Positions 48,927 to 58,486 are shown, counted from the first letter of the stretch. The stretch is DNA of 64,000 nucleotides from Ditibartonella apis (GCF_001952075.1 NZ_LXYU01000003.1:1-64000), one strand, 5' to 3'. Notes: generated from the letters alone by a model not told the origin. Numbers and translations are program-made.

Positions 48927-48947
48927 GGTGGGCTGTGGGGTGGACTG
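48927..48947 (+). repeat. Putative integrase arm-type sites, right end
   Basis: GGTGGGCTG (48927) and GGTGGACTG (48939) are direct repeats 12 bp apart. They reproduce the spacing of the left-end pair, 55 bp inside the right att core. Confidence 0.6.
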
Positions 48948-49001
48948 AAAGGAAATAAAATTTCTTAACTTATTGTTTTTATTGTATTTTTAGGAATATT
49001 T

Positions 49002-49017
49002 TGGTGCCCAGAAGAGG
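49002..49017 (+). repeat. Right attachment site (attR core) within tRNA-Leu
   Basis: TGGTGCCCAGAAGAGG is the complement of the tRNA 3' end including CCA and the acceptor strand. The element lies on the 3' side of the tRNA, and the tRNA stays intact. Confidence 0.85.
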
Positions 49018-49086
49018 ACTCGAACCTCCACGCCTTGCAGCACAGATACCTGAAACCTGCGCGTCTACCAATTCCGCCATCTGGGC
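49002..49086 (-). tRNA. tRNA-Leu (anticodon CAG)
   Basis: An 85-nt tRNA with acceptor stem GCCCAGA/TCTGGGC, discriminator A and encoded CCA. The D arm contains GCGGAATTGGTAGACGC, the anticodon loop is TTCAGGT, so the anticodon is CAG, and the T arm contains GGTTCGAGTCC. The long variable arm is that of a class II leucine tRNA. It reads CUG codons and serves as the integration site of the element. Confidence 0.95.
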
Positions 49087-49605
49087 ATTGCGTTTCATCT
49101 AAGCTGGCAATCTTTAACTGTCAACCCGAATTTTGGTTAGCCCACAAGCCAACATGACATTTATCTCGAAGACAATTTCGCCGATTGATGAAAATTCAGC
49201 CGAAACGGAAATAACGTAATTTTTCTACCAGCAATGCAAGGTAGTATAATGTCGTCGAAAAAATGTCGGGTAGTGTGATTTCAGGCAATGTAACGCCATG
49301 AAAAGTAATTGTCGAATAGAGTGATGTCGGGCAGGGTGAGTCAGGCGAAGTAATGCCGACGGTGCAATATCACGCAAAGTCATGTCAGACGGTGGAATGT
49401 CGAGTAGTATGAAGTCTTGAGCAAGGTAATGTAAGGCAGTGTGATGTCGGGTGGTGCTGTCTTGACCTTTTCAACGCCGCCCCCGCCTTTAATCCCGCCT
49501 TTAATATTGTGCGCGTTGCATTTTTGCGTGCCTCAGCTTCAGAATTTATGGCTTTAGGTGTTACCTATCAATTTTCATGGTGCTGACTGATAGAAAGCAG
49601 TAATC
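49087..49605. other. Non-coding stretch between tRNA-Leu and gpmA with a degenerate tandem array
   Basis: About 520 bp without a gene; the middle is the tandem array listed separately. No promoter is evident for genes leaving to the left except what the tRNA itself needs. Confidence 0.5.
49231..49465. repeat. Degenerate ~15-bp tandem repeat array
   Basis: About 14 contiguous imperfect units of 14-17 bp follow the theme TGTCGGGCAGTGTGA, for example TGTCGGGTAGTGTGA, TTTCAGGCAATGTAA, TGTCGGGCAGGGTGA and TGTAAGGCAGTGTGA. Units abut without spacers and share a core (T)GTC(G/A)GG(C/T)A(G/A)TGT(G/A)A. It looks like a decayed minisatellite. Function is unknown. Confidence 0.75.
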
Positions 49606-49638
49606 ATAAAAAATGCCGGAGCAGATTTGTTCCGGCAT
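49606..49638 (-). terminator. Rho-independent terminator of dapB-gpmA
   Basis: ATGCCGGA (49613-49620) pairs with TCCGGCAT (49631-49638) around a 10-nt loop. On the reverse strand the stem runs straight into TTTTTT. It lies 26 bp after the gpmA stop. Confidence 0.85.
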
Positions 49639-49663
49639 GGCTTAAGTTTAAATTGAGGTCGAT

Positions 49664-50281
49664 CTATTCCAGCACTTTTTTGGAAGCGATGGTTGAATCG
49701 GCATTGAGTTCGTAAATCATTGGGACACCTGTTGCGAGCTCACGCTTGACGATTTCTTCGCCGCTCAAGCCTTCCAATGCCATGATGAGTGCGCGCAATG
49801 AATTGCCGTGGGCTGCAACGAGCACAGTTTCTTCACGCAATACATGCGGCTGGATGTTGTGAAGGTAATAGGGCCAAACGCGTGCACCTGTATCGCGCAA
49901 GCTTTCGCCACCCGGAGGTGGAACATCGTAAGAGCGGCGCCAGATGTGAACCTGCTCTTCGCCCCATTTCTTGCGGGCGTCATCTTTGTTGAGGCCGGAA
50001 AGGTCGCCATAGTCACGTTCGTTCAAAGCCTGATTTTTGATTGTTTCAAGCTTTGGCTGCCCCATTTCATCCAGAATGTGCTGGCAGGTATGTTGTGCAC
50101 GTTGCAGAGCGGATGTGAAGGCAATGTCGAACTTCAATCCTGCTGCCTTCAATTTTTTTCCGGCAGAGATTGCTTCTTCCAATCCTTTTTCAGAAAGATC
50201 GGGATCTTTCCATCCGGTAAAGAGATTTTTCAGGTTCCACTCGCTTTGTCCGTGTCGAACCAAAACCAATATTCGCGACAT
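49664..50281 (-). CDS. gpmA: 2,3-bisphosphoglycerate-dependent phosphoglycerate mutase
   Basis: A 205-residue cytoplasmic glycolytic enzyme that interconverts 3- and 2-phosphoglycerate through a phosphohistidine. The catalytic motif [10 protein letters not shown] is at residues 7-16 with the nucleophile His10, the second catalytic site is in [12 protein letters not shown], and [12 protein letters not shown] is typical of dPGM. The length is the short form usual in Rhizobiales, not the ~250 residues of enteric enzymes. It starts 34 bp after dapB on the same strand and is followed by a good terminator, so the two form a small operon. Confidence 0.97.
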   Translation of the reverse strand: MSRILVLVRHGQSEWNLKNLFTGWKDPDLSEKGLEEAISAGKKLKAAGLKFDIAFTSALQRAQHTCQHILDEMGQPKLETIKNQALNERDYGDLSGLNKDDARKKWGEEQVHIWRRSYDVPPPGGESLRDTGARVWPYYLHNIQPHVLREETVLVAAHGNSLRALIMALEGLSGEEIVKRELATGVPMIYELNADSTIASKKVLE

Positions 50282-50315
50282 TCTTTCCTCCTTGATAGGG
50301 GTTTACTCAAGTCAA

Positions 50316-51122
50316 TTAATCATTAAGGCCCAAAACATCGGCCATGGAATAAAGTCCATGCTTTTGTTTGTGCGCCCAGAGCGCAGCTTTCACTGCACCA
50401 TCGGCGAAAATCGAACGGTCCTGTGCAAGATGCGAAAGAACAATGCGCTCGTTATCGCCGGCAAAAATCACCGAATGGTCGCCGACCACAGTGCCACCGC
50501 GTAGCGACGAAAAACCGATTGTACCGGTTTTTCTTTCGCCAGTATGCCCGTCACGCCCGCGCACACTCACTTCTGCCAAATTCTGATTGCGGGCCTCTGC
50601 GGCTGCCTTGCCTAAAAGCAGCGCTGTACCGGAAGGGGCATCAACCTTTTTGCGGTGGTGCATTTCGGCAATTTCAATATCGTAATCTTCCATATCCAAG
50701 GCCTTGGCGGCTCTTTTGACCAGACCTGCGAGCAGGTTTACGCCAAGGCTCATATTGCCCGATTTGACAATTGTTGCATGGGCGGCAGCCGCTTTGATTT
50801 TCTTTTCATCATCTTCGGAAAAACCGGTTGTGCCGATAACATGGACAATGCGTGCCTGCGCGGCATAGCCTGCATAAAGCACACTTGCGACCGGACTGGT
50901 AAAATCAAGCACACCTTCGACTTTTGCAAAAACCGGCAAAGGATCATCGGTAATGGTGACGCCAAGATTTGCCTGACCGATAAGAAGGCCTGCATCCTTT
51001 CCAATAAACGGAGAACCCGATTTGACAATGGCACCTTGAAGCTCGACACCGTCAATCCGCCCGATTGCGGAAAGAAGCTCTCTTCCCATTCTACCATCGG
51101 CACCAACCACAGCCAAACGCAT
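50316..51122 (-). CDS. dapB: 4-hydroxy-tetrahydrodipicolinate reductase
   Basis: A 268-residue enzyme of lysine and meso-diaminopimelate synthesis that reduces hydroxy-tetrahydrodipicolinate with NAD(P)H. The N-terminal nucleotide site VVGADGRMG and GTTGFS are visible. The catalytic and substrate-binding segment [15 protein letters not shown] contains the His and Lys of the active site, and [22 protein letters not shown] is the usual following block. Full length for the family. It is transcribed with gpmA, and the ATG is preceded by AGGAG in the upstream strand sequence. Confidence 0.97.
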   Translation of the reverse strand: MRLAVVGADGRMGRELLSAIGRIDGVELQGAIVKSGSPFIGKDAGLLIGQANLGVTITDDPLPVFAKVEGVLDFTSPVASVLYAGYAAQARIVHVIGTTGFSEDDEKKIKAAAAHATIVKSGNMSLGVNLLAGLVKRAAKALDMEDYDIEIAEMHHRKKVDAPSGTALLLGKAAAEARNQNLAEVSVRGRDGHTGERKTGTIGFSSLRGGTVVGDHSVIFAGDNERIVLSHLAQDRSIFADGAVKAALWAHKQKHGLYSMADVLGLND

Positions 51123-51791
51123 CGTTTTCTCCTGTCAAACATTATCATCGGGAAATCATTTTCTAATGTTTTATCTGATCGGCAGGAAAATGAGAAGAGC
51201 TTTAACCGGTGAATAAAGCGGCATCACGCTTTTTAAAAAATAGCCTGCTGCAAATTTCTGATGACGAATTCTGTCTTCTATGTCTTTCCGTTACGTGCAT
51301 CTATAGTGCTTTCAATTCCGGTTTTCTCACTTTCTGTTTTTTAGGAAGTGGCGTTCGGGGATTAGGAAAACTTGGCAGAATAGTGTTTTTGTAAAGCTTG
51401 CAAGCACGGCTTGCCGGTTTTTTATTCATGAGCAATCGTGCGGAAATTTTTTAGCTATGTGCGAAAGATCGTTTAGTTCAATCAGAAATAATATTTCTGT
51501 TTCTGTAAATAATAAAAAAATGTATTAGGCTTTCGAAAGCGTAAACCGTTCAATCAGACGAATAAAATTGACGAATTTGTTGAACATTTATGCTAGTAAT
51601 ATCACAATCGGGTTATAGAGATTTACAGTTTTAAAGAGATAATATCATCAATAATATATATGATAACATAACGATATTTTTTTATTATTTGAATTTATAT
51701 GTGAAATATAATATATTTCAAAATGGCATTAATGAATAATGTCAATCGGGTCCATAAAGGCAGACATGATGGCTGTCATTTCCCCCTTTAT
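51123..51791. other. AT-rich intergenic region, divergent promoters of dapB and an unknown gene
   Basis: About 670 bp with no credible gene. The part 51500-51740 is strongly AT-rich. It should hold the promoters for dapB (leftward) and the unknown gene (rightward), but no clear hexamer pair can be assigned. Confidence 0.4.
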
Positions 51792-51818
51792 TTATGCATC
51801 AGGTGGGGTGGTGCATAA
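51792..51818 (+). promoter_or_regulatory. Leader hairpin touching the ribosome site of the 210-residue gene
   Basis: TTATGCATC (51792-51800) pairs with GGTGCATAA (51810-51818) with one wobble and a 9-nt G-rich loop. The 3' arm runs into AAGAGG, the Shine-Dalgarno site at 51817-51822. Control of translation, for example by temperature or a small RNA, is possible but unproven. Confidence 0.45.
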
Positions 51819-51830
51819 GAGGTGAGTAAA

Positions 51831-52463
51831 ATGATAAACACATCCTATTCCGCTTATGGCATTAATCAATTTTCCAATCAGAATACGACGACAACGTCCA
51901 CAGGTAAGGGAACAGATGCAACAAACTCGGTTACGGCCGAAAAGTTGAAACCTGCCCGTATCAACGTGACAGATGATGCTGAAAGTTTTAAAGGGCTTTC
52001 GCGCAATCAACTTGCTGAAATCATGGCCAATAAAGATGGCCTCTATACAGAAGACCAGCAGGATACAGCAGAGTTCTTCATTTATGAGATGGGCATGGAT
52101 GAATATACGAGGGTCTATCAGGCGACTGGTAGTCATAGAGCTGGTTTCGAGGCGTTGATAAAGTTTGAAGATCAAGCTGGTCCTTTAGAAAAGCAGACGT
52201 TTCAATGGGCAAAAAGGCGCGCGAATGCGGTTGTCATTTACGAGAACTATGCTCGAAGCGATGGTGTTATTGCCAAGGATTATGACATCGGAAACAGTCT
52301 CTATAAAAAGTTGAAAGCTTTCTATATTCGCATGTCTAACGAAAGTTCTATTGCTTTTCTCGCTGGTCGGGAAATGCCTGATCTTTACGGTGATCCGGAA
52401 TATAAAAAGATAAAATCGGATTTTTATGCGGAAAACAGAACCGGCTTCAAATTTACCGTGTGA
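51831..52463 (+). CDS. Conserved-looking protein of unknown function (210 aa)
   Basis: About 210 residues. A Ser/Thr/Asn-rich first 45 residues (YSAYGINQFSNQNTTTT) resembles the unstructured starts of secreted or flagellar-type proteins. The rest is a charged helical domain with NQLAEIMANKDGLYTEDQQD and FFIYEMGMDEYTRVYQATG. No signal peptide or membrane helix is seen. ATG 51831 has AGAGG 8 nt upstream; GTG 51822 overlaps that site and is unlikely. I do not recognise the family. It stands alone between dapB and the autotransporters. Export by a specialised route is a guess from the N-terminal composition. Confidence 0.65.
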   Translation: MINTSYSAYGINQFSNQNTTTTSTGKGTDATNSVTAEKLKPARINVTDDAESFKGLSRNQLAEIMANKDGLYTEDQQDTAEFFIYEMGMDEYTRVYQATGSHRAGFEALIKFEDQAGPLEKQTFQWAKRRANAVVIYENYARSDGVIAKDYDIGNSLYKKLKAFYIRMSNESSIAFLAGREMPDLYGDPEYKKIKSDFYAENRTGFKFTV

Positions 52464-52869
52464 GCCGGTTTCATGTCTTCATTAGCAGAAGTTGTAATTG
52501 TTTTGATTGTCTCATGCTCTGTTGTGTATTTTCCGGTTTAATTGTCGGGTAGAGGCGGGATGTTATCAAGCAATCAATCGGAAGTCAGGATGTGTGCAAA
52601 ACTGTGGCGGTTCACAGGCGCGGTTTCCTTTGGCAATTTAGAGATGTAATCCTGTTCGGAAATTGACTGAAACAATCCTATATTATCATTTCATAGATGC
52701 GACTTTGTCCGGATAATTGAACGGAACGGTTTTACGTTCCGAGTTTTAAGATGCAATCCGACAGAAGCTTCATTGGTCTAGCATAGGCTTTGAATAGCTC
52801 AAAGCTTTATGCATCCATCGGTTTTCGTGTTTTCCACGTTTGCCGCCGTTTGTGTTGATTTTGTTTCAA
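52464..52869. other. Intergenic stretch after the 210-residue gene
   Basis: About 400 bp with no gene or RNA seen. Transcripts converge here from the unknown gene (rightward) and the first autotransporter (leftward). Confidence 0.4.
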
Positions 52870-52908
52870 ACATAAAAGGCCTTGCGGAGTGTTTTTTCGT
52901 AAGGCCTT
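52870..52908 (-). terminator. Terminator of autotransporter 1
   Basis: AAGGCCTTGCG (52876-52886) pairs with CGTAAGGCCTT (52898-52908), 11 bp with one wobble. On the reverse strand the stem ends in TTTTATG. It is 130 bp beyond the stop codon. Confidence 0.6.
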
Positions 52909-53037
52909 AATTCGTTACCGGTCAAAATCTATAAGACAAGAATTTGCTGTCTGTTAAAATCAATTTGGCAAAGCCTGTCTTTTTGAGATTGAAGCGCATT
53001 CAAAGCAGAATGCACGGCTCTGCCAAAGCGTGTTTTA

Positions 53038-56000
53038 TTAGAACTCGTATTTGAGTTTAACGCCGCCACCGCCACCTTGGCGGGCGCCGACATAACCCTG
53101 ACCATCAACATTGATTGTCAAGGCCTTGTTGTCTCTCAACGGGTTCATCTTGAAGCCTGCTTCAAAAATACCGGTCGAGCCTTCAAGTGACGGTTTGTTC
53201 AAATCGAATTCATAAGCTTTGGCACCGATATCACCATCAAACTCGTAATCATAGGTTGCACCGATATAAGGCTTGAACCAGTCATTATATTGATAAGAGT
53301 AACGGGAGCCAAGCTCCATGCGCGAACTAATGGACCTGTCAAAATGCAATTGTTCAGCGTCGATCTTGACCGTGTCGCTTTCCATGCGTGTCCATAAATA
53401 GCGGCCATAGACATCAAGGGCACGTTTATCATCAAAGTTGAACACATAACCGCCTGTGACATGGCCACCGAAATAATTGACCGTGCTGTCATAAGAACCG
53501 TGATAATCGTCCTCTCCGTCAATGCTGAAGTTGCGACCGGCACTGAACTTTCCATCCAACTGGCCGAAACGCAAGGATGCATCAAGATAAAGCCCGTCAG
53601 TTTCGTCGGGTTTCAAATCTTTAACCCGGCCAAGGCCGGTGCCCGCAAATTCGACACGGGCGAGAATGCCACCGCCCTTATAATCGCTATCGCCATCACC
53701 ATGGACAGAAGCGAAACGGTCGAAGCTGTTATAGGTGTCATAAGTGCCGCGGCCATATTCAAAAAATGCGCCGGTTGTGACTTTATGACCACTTTCAAGG
53801 TTAAAGCCGAAAGCAAGGCCGGCAATCATATTGAAACCGTCAACGCTGACATAGCTTCCGGTTTGATAACGGGATGAAGAACCGCCGGTGATGATAAAGG
53901 GAACATAGACCGGATGATTGAAGCGGGCATCCGTCCTTGCTGCGAGGCCTGCGATTGTGCCCATGCTGTTGGCAATAACATCGGAGCCTTGCGAAACAAA
54001 GGCGAGGCTTGCTGCACGCCCTTCCGAATAAGTTTTCGACTGCGGGTTCAATTGTGCCGCTGATTGTCCCGGATTGTTGTTTCCTGTGCCTTGATTATTT
54101 CCGCCATTACTATCGGTGCCATTGCCTCCGGTATTATTGCTGCCACCGTTATGATCGCCACCACCGGTGTTGTCGCCGCCGCCACCGGTATTGCCACCAT
54201 TGTGGTCACCCCCGCCGGTATTATCTCCACCACCAGTGTTATCACCGGTATGATCATGACCGGGAGTATTATCGGTTTTCTGGCTAAATTGCAGAACGAA
54301 AGCGGTGTTATCGCCAGCCTGCTTTTGCTCGAGGGTTGTATCGTAAAAGATAAATTGCCCTTGTTTGAGTGTATAGGTTGTCGGTGTCCAGTTGCCGCCG
54401 GATTTATCGATCATGGTCACCATATCGCCCGCCATAAATTGCGGACCATTCGGGTCAAGACCGGCAATAGTGTGTTTCGTATTGGTTAAATCAACCGGTG
54501 TACCGCCTTCGGCAATTTTTATCACCGTATCGCCATTTTTTACACCCGCCGGCAAAGTCCAGTTATAATTTTCAAAATTATAGATACCGGAAACGGTTCC
54601 GCGGTAACCGTTGAGATTGAGAGTATTGCCGGAAAAAACATCGGCTGTAAGGCAGTCTTGACCATCACCACTAAGGCTGCGACCACCCCAGATCGAGCCG
54701 TATTGTGTTACATTTCCTTCCTCATCGCGTTCGCCAATGACGATCTGGTCGCCGTTAAGAGTTACGGTATTGTGGTTGGCATTACCGCCAAAACCGACCT
54801 CGCTGTTGATGAGCTGATTTTTGTCATTAAAGTGAGTGCCGGCTTTTCCACCTTGTGAAAGACCGCCATAAATATCTTTATTGATTGCGGATTTTCCGGA
54901 AATTTCAATTGTATTGCCACTGACATCGCCGGCATCACCACCCTTGCCGCCGTTTTTGTTAATGCTGTTGCTAATGTCGCCAAAGCCACCGTCTCCGCCA
55001 ATGCTGACGCCGCCATAAACCCCGTATTTATGATCGCCATTTCCGCTCGTTTGCGTGCCATAAAGTGTCACGTCGGTCAAACTGATACGGTTATTGGTGA
55101 CATTGCCACCTTTGCCGCCATTACCATTGGTTTGTGTCGCGTCATATCCTATTCCGCCAGCACCACCGACACTTGCACCCCCATAGATGCTTCCGCCATC
55201 CGTACCGCGAATACCGGACCCTTCATTGCCATTGTTTTCGCCGTTGATATTTCCGGCAGCGCCGCCAGCACCACCGTGAAGTTCTACCCGTTCAAGTATA
55301 ATGATATTGCCACTGACAGTGCCGGCATTGCCACCAGTGCCATTTTTCAATCCCCCTTGCGAACCATAGCCACCGGCACCACCAAGGCTGATCCCGCCAA
55401 AAACGCTGCCGCCGCCAGCGCCGCCGCCGCCGCTGCCACCCATACTAACGCTCTTGCCGCCTTCTTCGTCCTGGATTGTAATCGTATGGGAAATTGCCCC
55501 ACCGGTGCCGCCAGCATTGCCATTCAATGTGGAATCGACAATCTTTATCCGGTTATCGGTAACATCACCGCTATCGCCGCCATTGCCATTATATTTTTTT
55601 GAATTCGAACCGTTGCCACCGCCGCCGCCGGTACTCAAACCGCCGATAACACTGCCGCCGCCTATGCCGCCAATGCCACCACCCTGGCCGCCTGTGCCGC
55701 CAATACCACCATTCAGTGTTGTGTGATCGAGAGAAATAATATTGTTGCTGACAACTCCGCTACTGCCGCCATTACCGCCTCTACTCTCGCTATTTTGCGT
55801 GTTTGATTTTGCGTCACCCGCACCACCGGCACCGCCCATGGAAAGACCGCCAAAGATCGTACCGCCGCCAGCGCCACCGGCACCACCACCACTTGTTGTG
55901 CTCGAGCCACCAGCGCCGCCAGCGCCTCCGTCGATCGTGACTTCGACCAATGTAACGCTATTGGATTTTACATAATCGGCGATACCTCCATTACCGCTCG

Positions 56001-57339
56001 ACGTATCAGCCACATAGCCGGAGCCACCGGCACCACCGATGGTCATGCCGCCAAAAATCAGACCACCGCCCATGCCACCAACGCCACCGCCGCTATTGGG
56101 TGCGCCGTCACCGCCTTTACCGGCATTTCCGCCTTTGATGTTTACGTGGGTCAGGGTGAGCTCGTTGTCATGGATGGCGCCACTATTACCGCCATCAGCA
56201 TTCGAGGCGCCGCTATTTCCGGCAAAACCACCCCCGCCGGCAATTGCCAGGCCGCCTCCGATTATACCGCCGCCGAAACCAGCCGTTCCGCCACTCCCGT
56301 TATCGCTAGTGGTCGAGCCGCCATTACCGCCATCGGCACCGGTCAAAGTTACATCCGTTAAAATAACGTGGTTATCGGAGATGACACCCGTTGATCCACC
56401 CTGACTATTATGTTGGGTTCCGCTATAACTGATGCCGCCGGCACCACCGATAGAAACACCGCCCAACACACTTGCACCGCCAAAGCCCGCGGCACTTCCA
56501 CCGGCTTTCGCACCACCATTGCCGCCTTTGCCACCATAAAGGTCGGTTTTGTTCAAAGTAACATAATTGCCGCTTATGTCGCCTCCGCTGCCACCATTTG
56601 AACCATCGACGGTTGAACGTGTTGACCAGGCTCCGGCACCACCGATACTGATAGCGCCAAAAACCGAACCACCCCCCATGCCGCCAACAGTGCTTCCACG
56701 ATGGTTGTCACCAAGTGAACTATTTCCGTCACCGGCATCGGCTCCATGAATGGCGACATTATCAAGGGTAACATGAACGCCCTTGATGTAACCGCCATTT
56801 CCTCCCAAGGCCACATTCGTACCATCATAGGCGGTACTCCCCGGGGCGCCTGCACTGAGGCCACCAAAAACCGAGCCGCCTCCCATGCCACCAAGTCGAC
56901 CGGCTTGTTCGGCATTTGTTGCTTGGTTTCCGGCACCGCTCCAGTCATATTCAACATCTTTGACCGACACGATCGCCCCTGTGTTAGAGGTGCCGTCAAT
57001 GCCATTATTGCCTGTGACATTATCTTGCACAGAAGCAAAGCCGTAGACATTATAGGGAGCAACAGTGTTTTCCCAATGCGTTCTTTGCCCTGCGACGGCC
57101 CCTTTAACGGTCATTGTATTGGTTTCATCACCCGTGCGCGGGAGAAGGCTCATGCGGGAAGCGTTTATATCGGTCGGATCCGCGGTTAAAACGCTAGGGT
57201 CAGTGCCGTCATAGGTAAGCTCTTCAGCTATCACCGCTTGCATTGTCATACCCGAAAGAGCCACAGTTGAAAGAACAATGCACGAGGCAGTGTTTAACAA
57301 GACCTTTGACAGGCAGCTCTGATTAGAAGACAGGCGCAT
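53038..57339 (-). CDS. Glycine-rich type V autotransporter 1
   Basis: About 1433 residues. Start ATG 57339 has AGGAG 5 nt upstream. A signal peptide ends near MQAVIA-EEL. The passenger (to about residue 980) has about a dozen units of roughly 50 residues with the pattern GNGGxxGxVxxNxIxLxxVTLxGGxGG then GGSVFGGxSIGGAGG, which should form a Gly-rich beta-helix. A linker rich in Gly, Asp, Asn, Thr and His follows. The last ~290 residues are an autotransporter barrel ending VKLKYEF with the terminal Phe needed for outer-membrane assembly. Its neighbour encodes a paralogue with an almost identical barrel. Role as a surface adhesin is inferred; no protease motif is seen. Confidence 0.92.
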   Translation of the reverse strand: MRLSSNQSCLSKVLLNTASCIVLSTVALSGMTMQAVIAEELTYDGTDPSVLTADPTDINASRMSLLPRTGDETNTMTVKGAVAGQRTHWENTVAPYNVYGFASVQDNVTGNNGIDGTSNTGAIVSVKDVEYDWSGAGNQATNAEQAGRLGGMGGGSVFGGLSAGAPGSTAYDGTNVALGGNGGYIKGVHVTLDNVAIHGADAGDGNSSLGDNHRGSTVGGMGGGSVFGAISIGGAGAWSTRSTVDGSNGGSGGDISGNYVTLNKTDLYGGKGGNGGAKAGGSAAGFGGASVLGGVSIGGAGGISYSGTQHNSQGGSTGVISDNHVILTDVTLTGADGGNGGSTTSDNGSGGTAGFGGGIIGGGLAIAGGGGFAGNSGASNADGGNSGAIHDNELTLTHVNIKGGNAGKGGDGAPNSGGGVGGMGGGLIFGGMTIGGAGGSGYVADTSSGNGGIADYVKSNSVTLVEVTIDGGAGGAGGSSTTSGGGAGGAGGGTIFGGLSMGGAGGAGDAKSNTQNSESRGGNGGSSGVVSNNIISLDHTTLNGGIGGTGGQGGGIGGIGGGSVIGGLSTGGGGGNGSNSKKYNGNGGDSGDVTDNRIKIVDSTLNGNAGGTGGAISHTITIQDEEGGKSVSMGGSGGGGAGGGSVFGGISLGGAGGYGSQGGLKNGTGGNAGTVSGNIIILERVELHGGAGGAAGNINGENNGNEGSGIRGTDGGSIYGGASVGGAGGIGYDATQTNGNGGKGGNVTNNRISLTDVTLYGTQTSGNGDHKYGVYGGVSIGGDGGFGDISNSINKNGGKGGDAGDVSGNTIEISGKSAINKDIYGGLSQGGKAGTHFNDKNQLINSEVGFGGNANHNTVTLNGDQIVIGERDEEGNVTQYGSIWGGRSLSGDGQDCLTADVFSGNTLNLNGYRGTVSGIYNFENYNWTLPAGVKNGDTVIKIAEGGTPVDLTNTKHTIAGLDPNGPQFMAGDMVTMIDKSGGNWTPTTYTLKQGQFIFYDTTLEQKQAGDNTAFVLQFSQKTDNTPGHDHTGDNTGGGDNTGGGDHNGGNTGGGGDNTGGGDHNGGSNNTGGNGTDSNGGNNQGTGNNNPGQSAAQLNPQSKTYSEGRAASLAFVSQGSDVIANSMGTIAGLAARTDARFNHPVYVPFIITGGSSSRYQTGSYVSVDGFNMIAGLAFGFNLESGHKVTTGAFFEYGRGTYDTYNSFDRFASVHGDGDSDYKGGGILARVEFAGTGLGRVKDLKPDETDGLYLDASLRFGQLDGKFSAGRNFSIDGEDDYHGSYDSTVNYFGGHVTGGYVFNFDDKRALDVYGRYLWTRMESDTVKIDAEQLHFDRSISSRMELGSRYSYQYNDWFKPYIGATYDYEFDGDIGAKAYEFDLNKPSLEGSTGIFEAGFKMNPLRDNKALTINVDGQGYVGARQGGGGGVKLKYEF

Positions 57340-58486
57340 AAGATCTCCTCTCTCTTTCATGGACAAGGCCGGAGTCGCAAAAAATACAAAGCGCTCTTTA
57401 TCGGCAGATAGCTGATCAATTAGCGGCGCATGAATCGGATATAGTCTATCTTGATCTAATGAAATTTAAAAGGAGAAAAATACAAAATAATTTAATAAAT
57501 ATTAAATAGAAAATAAAACAAAAAAATTTTAATTCATAAAATAAAAAAAGTTGTATTTGAAATCTTATTTTTAAATAACAGAATATATTAATAATAAGAA
57601 TATTTATATTTTTATATTTTAATATTAAAAAACAGTATTATAATTTTATTGAATTACCAGACTTAGTAATTATATTTTTATGATAATTCTCTATATGAAT
57701 AAAAGTAAAAATATGTTTCCTATAATAGATTCTCAGGAAGAAAAAACATGAGAATGCTATTCGCAAAATGACGGTTTCAGCGTCAATCAAAAGGGAATAT
57801 CAGAATTTTACCTTTGTTTTTCTTTACCGCTTTTAAAGACAATGTCTGGACCTTAGCAAAATTGTTTAAAAACCGGTTGGAAATTCAATAATTTGCTTTT
57901 TGACAAAGATTGAAAAAACGTCACGGAATCGGGTTGGTGATTTGCGTTATAACGGATTTTCCGGTTTCTTAAATAACGGGCCATCGTAATGTTGCAGAAA
58001 AATTGGTGATGGGAAAAGACGTTCTAAAAAACCTTTTGTCGAAAAATGGGCAGAAAATTTTTGCAGGCAAAGAAGACGAATAAAATATAAAATAATTCCG
58101 AAATAGCGCGGCAATTAAAAAGACAAAACATCTTTTAGAGAATTTTATAGCGGGTTTCTTTTCAAATTCGGTAAATGTTTCTCATGACCAAGTGACAGGA
58201 AGGTGTTCGGGAAAATCAAAAACAAAATTTTCCGGAATGAAAAGACCGGAATGAAAAGAAAAGGGGAGGGGGGTATTGAAAAAAGTCACAGGCAAGAAAG
58301 GCCGTAAAGCCGAGAAGGGAGTTTCCCCATGAGGCAGGTTTATTTCGAGTGAAAAACCGGTCTAATAAAGCCTTGCTTGACGCAATCTCTCCGGCAAGGC
58401 AGGTGGTCTTGGAGACTTTGCCCTACCAAAGCCCGAAACTTTGTCTCGCCAGAGCTTAAGATTTTTCTTTGCCAAGCCTTGTTTTA
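57340..58486. other. Long AT-rich gap between the two autotransporter genes
   Basis: About 1150 bp without a credible gene. 57470-57720 is nearly all A and T and probably contains the autotransporter 1 promoter. A 14-bp tandem duplication CCGGAATGAAAAGA lies at 58232-58259. A weak GGCAA/TTGCC pair near 58394-58424 may help end the transcript of autotransporter 2. Confidence 0.5.

Larger units (their letters stand above)
38327..49017 (+). mobile_element. 10.7-kb integrative element in tRNA-Leu(CAG) carrying a type ISP restriction-modification gene
   Basis: The element is bounded by a 16-bp direct repeat, TGGTGCCCAGAAGAGG, at 38327-38342 and 49002-49017; the right copy is the 3' end of tRNA-Leu. 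Contents in order are integrase, AlpA-like regulator, CHC2/TOPRIM primase, DUF3987 protein, a small DNA-binding-like protein and a type ISP enzyme. All genes run left to right. There are no capsid, tail or conjugation genes, so it looks like a satellite-type or replicating integrative island that may depend on a helper. Repeated arm-type sites lie just inside both ends. Confidence 0.85.

Noticed and set aside
48915-48932. GCCCGCC-GAAA-GGTGGGC hairpin as terminator of the type ISP gene
   Set aside because: The stem is good, but no T run follows. The same block recurs near the integrase start, so it is better read as part of the integrase-site repeat.
49231-49465. Repeat array as a CRISPR
   Set aside because: Units are about 15 bp, imperfect and directly abutting, with no unique spacers and no cas genes.
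51209-51394. 61-codon open frame between dapB and the unknown gene
   Set aside because: Composition and lack of a ribosome site suggest chance. No family is recognised.
53461-57189. Long open frames on the plus strand across autotransporter 1
   Set aside because: They are shadows of the Gly-rich repeats on the minus strand, rich in Pro, Ala and Thr, with no start signals.
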